DNA of 14,472 nucleotides from Labilithrix sp. (GTDB lineage Bacteria; Myxococcota; Polyangia; Polyangiales; Polyangiaceae): the NCBI GenBank assembly GCA_028287035.1, contig JAQBQL010000069.1:1-14472 (forward strand), in the 5' to 3' direction. This document shows positions 13,264 to 14,472 of the stretch, piece by piece. Each line of letters begins with the position of its first letter. Position 1 is the first letter of the stretch. The notes under the pieces were generated by a model. It did no database searches and had not been told where the DNA came from. It was given only the letters and a program-made list of their open reading frames with translations. A program made the translations under genes and the position numbers.

Positions 13264-14076
13264 GTGCTGGCACGCCTCTCCTTCCTCGTCTCGTTCGCGG
13301 CGCTCACGTCCACCGGGGCGCTCGCGCTCGCAGCGTGCGGGTCCGACGACGCCGCGAGCGAAGACGCGCCCGACCGCAGGACGCCCATCGACCTCGGCGA
13401 CGCCGCCTACCTCGACGTCGCCGAGCAGGACGGGAGCAAGGCGGAGGTCGACGGCGGCTTCCCCGGTCCCGACGGCAGCGTCCTCCGCAAGGACCGCTTC
13501 GCGACGAGCGTGGTCAGCTTCACGCCAGGAGATTGCGCAGGCTACGGCAGCCTGGCGATGCCCGGGGTGGTGCTCGGGCCGCCGGTCGGGAGCGGCACGA
13601 GCGGGGGCGGCACGGACGTGGTGAGCCTCGGGTACCACGGCGAGATCGTCCTCTCCGTCGCCCCGAACGCGATCGTCGACGGGCCCGGTCCCGACCTCCT
13701 CGTCTTCGAGAACGCCTTCCTCTACGGCCCGGAGAGCCGGCCCTTCGCGGAGCTCGGCGAGGTGAGCGTCAGCGCGGAGGGCGTCACGTGGAAGGCGTTT
13801 CCCTGCGACGCGGCGGCGCCCGGGCCGACGTACGGCTCGTGCGCGGGCTGGCACCCGGTGCTCGCGGCCCCTGGAAACGGGCGCTCACCCGTCGATCCTG
13901 CCGCAGCCGGCGGCGATCCGTTCGACCTCGCCGACGTCGGGATCGCCGAGGCCCGGTTCGTGCGCATCCGGGATCTCAGCCCCGCCGGCGCTTGCCCCGC
14001 GAATCCCGCCGATCGCGCCAGCAACGTGGGCTTCGATCTCGACGCGATCGCGGTCGTGAACGCGCGCGAGCCCTGA
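13264..14076 (+). CDS. Putative surface lipoprotein, extracellular beta-sandwich type
   Basis: 270 aa from GTG. The N-terminus, hydrophobic from residue 5, ends in the lipobox LAAC with Cys25. The following GSDDAASEDAPD is an acidic tether. The body shows VVSLGYHGEIVLSVAP, IVDGPGPDLLVFENAF, FAELGEVSVSAEGVTWKAFPCD, GGDPFDLADVGIAEARFVRIRD and VGFDLDAIAVVNAREP. I know this series from extracellular 'cell surface protein' families in which a discoidin-like sandwich carries a 'pure-spectral fluctuation'-type description of an object; no activity is established and I would not name one. Cysteines occur in pairs (about C92, C182, C197, C243), allowing disulfides. It starts 13 nt after the cNMP-DUF1003 stop, so it may share that transcript. 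Confidence 0.8.
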   Translation: MLARLSFLVSFAALTSTGALALAACGSDDAASEDAPDRRTPIDLGDAAYLDVAEQDGSKAEVDGGFPGPDGSVLRKDRFATSVVSFTPGDCAGYGSLAMPGVVLGPPVGSGTSGGGTDVVSLGYHGEIVLSVAPNAIVDGPGPDLLVFENAFLYGPESRPFAELGEVSVSAEGVTWKAFPCDAAAPGPTYGSCAGWHPVLAAPGNGRSPVDPAAAGGDPFDLADVGIAEARFVRIRDLSPAGACPANPADRASNVGFDLDAIAVVNAREP

Positions 14077-14161
14077 ATCACGGCGCCAGCGCGGTGTAAG
14101 GGTGACCCGCGCCGCACCGTTGTGACCGAAGCCGAAGCGTCGTTTTCGTTCCTCACCCGTC

Positions 14162-14171
14162 GAACCGGTTC
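14162..14171. promoter_or_regulatory. Perfect 10-bp palindrome upstream of the right-edge lipoprotein gene
   Basis: GAACCGGTTC lies about 50 nt before the GTG at 14220. It is followed by TATCCT (14177-14182), a possible -10 box without a good -35. It could be an operator, or part of an ECF-sigma-type promoter; neither is proven. Confidence 0.25.
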
Positions 14172-14207
14172 CGGGCTATCCTCGGCCCCGCTTCGGCACC
14201 GTAAACC

Positions 14208-14213
14208 AAGGAG
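14208..14213 (+). promoter_or_regulatory. Shine-Dalgarno for the GTG start at 14220
   Basis: AAGGAG with a 6-nt spacer to GTG 14220-14222. It is a near-ideal site and fixes the start of the partial gene. Confidence 0.8.
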
Positions 14214-14219
14214 CTTCTC

Positions 14220-14472
14220 GTGATCCGTACCGGCCTCTCCCTCTCGCTCGCTGCCATCGCCATCGGTGTTGCTGCGTCCAGCATCGCCTGCAGCAAGGAC
14301 ACGCCGCCCGCCACGCAGCCGGCCGGCCAGCCGGGCGCGTATCCGACGAACGGCGCGTACCCCGCGGGCCAGCCCGGCGCGTACCCGGCGCAGCCCGGCG
14401 CGTACCCGACCGCTCAGCCCGGCGCGTACCCGACCGCCCAGCCCGGCGCGTACCCGCAGCCCGGCGCTCCGA
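14220..14472 (+). CDS. Lipoprotein with tandem QPGAYP repeats (partial, 3' end outside window)
   Basis: 84 complete codons are visible from GTG 14220, supported by AAGGAG 6 nt upstream. Residues 1-24 are a lipoprotein signal peptide with lipobox SIAC and Cys24. From residue 37 on the chain is built of QPGAYP units separated by 0-2 residues (TA, A), plus a diverged NGAYPAG unit, and the repeats run to the window edge. The Pro/Gly/Tyr composition suggests an extended, flexible, surface-exposed chain or spacer at the cell envelope. The part beyond the window may hold a folded domain. It is separated from the preceding lipoprotein by 143 bp and probably has its own promoter. Function unknown. Confidence 0.8.
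   Translation, partial: MIRTGLSLSLAAIAIGVAASSIACSKDTPPATQPAGQPGAYPTNGAYPAGQPGAYPAQPGAYPTAQPGAYPTAQPGAYPQPGAP
14328..14472 (+). repeat. Tandem repeat encoding QPGAYP units
   Basis: Copies of CAGCCCGGCGCGTACCC or close variants begin at 14328, 14370, 14391, 14415, 14439 and 14457 (last one diverged, QPGAP). Spacings are 42, 21, 24, 24 and 18 nt, all multiples of three. The copies are near identical in DNA, which points to recent expansion or continued recombination. Confidence 0.9.

Noticed and set aside
14089..14112. Hairpin GCGCGG/CCGCGC as a terminator for the surface lipoprotein gene
   Set aside because: The stem is only 6 bp and no T run follows; such pairs are frequent by chance at this GC content.
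1..14472. CRISPR array, insertion sequence, integrase or phage genes
   Set aside because: No spaced direct repeats, transposase motifs or terminal inverted repeats were seen; the only tandem repeats are coding (GGC run and QPGAYP units).

Overview
The window is very GC-rich. It carries a Hanks-type Ser/Thr kinase with an N-terminal Cys-rich knuckle and a C-terminal membrane anchor, several lipoproteins, Ala/Pro-rich single-pass proteins and an alkylglycerone-phosphate-synthase-like flavoenzyme. Together these suggest a myxobacterium-like member of the Myxococcota, probably from the Polyangiales side. This is an inference from style and gene families, not from a marker gene. It looks like ordinary chromosome: no transposase, integrase, phage gene, CRISPR array or rRNA was seen.

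Left part (1-3931, all minus strand, read right to left): a tRNA with anticodon CAU (more like tRNA-Ile2 than tRNA-Met); 35 nt later a coiled-coil/C4 zinc-ribbon protein (COG1579 type) starting at TTG; 19 nt later a membrane-anchored Ser/Thr kinase; then, after a 241-bp gap holding a candidate promoter, a single-pass low-complexity protein that runs off the left edge. That protein repeats an acidic, Thr-containing motif in its cytoplasmic part and could be a kinase substrate.

Middle left (4030-7256, minus): a bifunctional homocysteine S-methyltransferase/methylenetetrahydrofolate reductase, coupled by a 4-nt ATGA overlap to a lipoprotein of unknown function.

Middle right (7319-10741, plus): a divergent run of five tightly packed genes. 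The first two, an AGPS-like FAD oxidase and a 156-aa protein resembling only the second half of the same FAD-binding domain, overlap by ATGA. Then come a VOC/glyoxalase-fold protein, an ArsR-type repressor without a visible metal site and an SRPBCC/AHSA1 protein (GTGA overlap). These last three appear to have their own promoter, with a perfect inverted repeat inside the leader that could be the ArsR operator.

Right part (10746-14472): an organophosphate:phosphate antiporter-like MFS protein (minus, convergent with the SRPBCC gene, stops 4 nt apart), then divergently a cyclic-nucleotide-binding/DUF1003 fusion, a surface lipoprotein with a GTG start, and the 5' part of another lipoprotein gene encoding tandem QPGAYP-type repeats that runs off the right edge.

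The most interesting points are the duplicated half FAD domain beside the AGPS-like enzyme, the ArsR cassette with its candidate operator, the cNMP-DUF1003 fusion, and the possible kinase-substrate pair at the left end. There is no gene-free stretch longer than 300 bases.
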